Below, piece after piece: positions 11,565 to 12,480 of a stretch of DNA of 12,480 bases; position 1 is the stretch's first letter, and the number at the start of each line of letters is the position of its first letter. Source of the stretch: DASRSS01 sp035656335. GTDB taxonomy: Bacteria > Actinomycetota > Actinomycetes > Mycobacteriales > Jatrophihabitantaceae. The notes under the pieces were generated by a model. The model ran no database searches, had not been told where the DNA came from, and saw nothing but the letters and a program-made list of their open reading frames with translations. Both the position numbers and the translations under genes were made by a program. The stretch lies in assembly GCA_035656335.1 (NCBI GenBank), contig DASRSS010000162.1, positions 1 to 12,480 of the forward strand, written 5' to 3'.

Positions 11565-12480
11565 GTGCCTTTCGACGAGGCACTGCTCGACGACGAGGAC
11601 GCGATCACGCGTCGTGACGGGCAGCGCCTGCTGTGGGCTTTCGCCACCGCGGGCGGCCAGGTGCGGCGCGCGGTCGAGACGGCCGACGAGTTCGGGCTGG
11701 ACCGGCTGCGCGGCGGTGAGCTGCCCCGCTCGCTTTTGATCGCGACCGATGCGCCGCCGTCGGTGACCGTGCGGGTGGTGACCCGGCTGTCGTGCGAGGC
11801 GACGCCGGCGCTCGCCTGGCACGGTGTCGAGCTGCCGCGCTGGGCCGGACCGGCCGACGCGCTGCTGATCGGCGCGGTGGACGGGCGCCATCCGCGACTG
11901 GTCGCGCTGGCCGAACAGGGCGCGCGCCGCGGCATGGCGATGGCCGTCGTCGCTCCGGCCGGCTCGCAGGTCGCTGCGGCGGCCGGTCGTGCGCCCGTGC
12001 ACGAGCTCGCGACCGACCACAACGTGCGCGCGTTCCGCTGGTCGGTGCTGACACCGCTGCTTCAGGCGTTGGACGCGCTCGGCGTCCAACCGCTGCCGCC
12101 GTCCCTGCTGCTGGAGGTCGCCGACGCGTTGGACCAGACGGCGGAGATCTGCCGCCCGAGCAGCGAGTCGGTCACCAACCCGGCCAAGGCGCTGGCGCTC
12201 GAGTTCGCCGACACCCAGCCGCGGAGCGCCGGCGCGGGCGCGCTCGCCGGCGTGGCCGCCCGCGCCACGGCCGACGCGCTGCAGCTGTTCGCGGGCGTCC
12301 CCGCGGTAGCCGTGAGCCTGCCGGACGGGATCGGGCGCGCCGGCGCGGTGCTGCGCGGGGCCGGCCCGGCGGGCGGCGGCGAGGTCGACTTCTTCCGCGA
12401 CCGGGTCGAGCACGGTGGCCGCGAGCGCGCGCGGCTGCTCGTCGTCGGCGACGACGGCACGGCGGACGATCCCGAGCTCG
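11565..12480 (+). CDS. TobH-like SIS-domain protein (sugar phosphate isomerase-like), partial
   Basis: Open from GTG 11565 to the window end with no stop (305 codons seen), so the C-terminus is missing. The first half is a Rossmann-like region (DGQRLLWAFATAGGQVRRAVETADEFGLDRL, then PADALLIGAVDGRHPRLVALAEQGARRGMAMAVVAPAG), typical of a SIS (sugar isomerase) fold. DALDQTAEICRPSSESVTNPAKALALEFADTQP is the family block also seen in bacterial phosphoglucose/phosphomannose isomerases. Its order after manB and Trm112 matches Rv3256c, which is followed by manA (mannose-6-phosphate isomerase), expected just beyond this window. TobH of tobramycin producers is a related protein; an isomerase role is probable but not shown. 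The preceding in-frame codons are TGA then TCC, so no upstream start is possible. No good RBS is visible; coupling to Trm112 is likely. Confidence 0.85.
   Translation, partial: MPFDEALLDDEDAITRRDGQRLLWAFATAGGQVRRAVETADEFGLDRLRGGELPRSLLIATDAPPSVTVRVVTRLSCEATPALAWHGVELPRWAGPADALLIGAVDGRHPRLVALAEQGARRGMAMAVVAPAGSQVAAAAGRAPVHELATDHNVRAFRWSVLTPLLQALDALGVQPLPPSLLLEVADALDQTAEICRPSSESVTNPAKALALEFADTQPRSAGAGALAGVAARATADALQLFAGVPAVAVSLPDGIGRAGAVLRGAGPAGGGEVDFFRDRVEHGGRERARLLVVGDDGTADDPEL

Noticed and set aside
11112..12413. 433-codon open frame on the reverse strand
   Set aside because: It is opposite the ends of manB, Trm112 and the TobH-like gene, whose forward reading shows family motifs.
1..12480. 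tRNA, rRNA, CRISPR, insertion sequence, prophage or attachment site
   Set aside because: No cloverleaf, spaced repeats, transposase/integrase motifs or terminal inverted repeats were seen, and composition is uniform apart from short promoter regions.

Overview
This is a very GC-rich, densely packed stretch of an actinomycete chromosome. GTG starts, short gaps, 4-nt ATGA overlaps and leaderless-looking promoters all fit. The right half (whiB2, degenerate zincin, DUF3499, phosphomannomutase, Trm112-like, TobH/SIS protein) has the gene order and orientation of the Mycobacterium tuberculosis whiB2-manB-manA neighbourhood, as I recall it. The style of the genes suggests Pseudonocardiales (Amycolatopsis-like), but the genus is an inference.

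Left part (1-6065, all forward): a large FAD plus Fe-S D-2-hydroxyacid dehydrogenase (D-2-hydroxyglutarate dehydrogenase type) is coupled by an ATGA overlap to a DapC-like PLP aminotransferase. A short-chain dehydrogenase with its own strong RBS follows. Next come a small CsbD stress protein behind a sigma-B/F-type promoter, a strong hairpin terminator, a PPOX/FMN split-barrel protein, and a 77-residue single-pass membrane protein.

Middle (6072-8577): an antiquitin-type (ALDH7) aldehyde dehydrogenase on the reverse strand, probably L-piperidine-6-carboxylate / alpha-aminoadipic semialdehyde dehydrogenase of lysine catabolism, is divergent from a LysR regulator. The 64-nt gap between them holds overlapping inverted repeats.

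Right part (8578-12480): whiB2 has a good sigma-70-type promoter. It converges on a small protein with the zincin-like metallopeptidase fold but no HExxH. That gene is divergent from DUF3499, which precedes manB. Then come a Trm112-like zinc ribbon overlapping manB by 4 nt, and a TobH-like SIS protein cut by the window end. The manB part should supply mannose-1-phosphate for GDP-mannose and mannosylated envelope glycoconjugates; WhiB2 is a septation/cell-division regulator.

The coding content belongs to known families, and I see no mobile element, CRISPR, RNA gene or clearly new system. The more interesting signals are regulatory: a repeated TANNNT-N6-start arrangement before five genes, a near-perfect RecA-NDp (PafBC-type) promoter with an 11-bp tandem repeat, a 14-bp palindrome over the manB promoter, and a 16-nt motif repeated before two genes.
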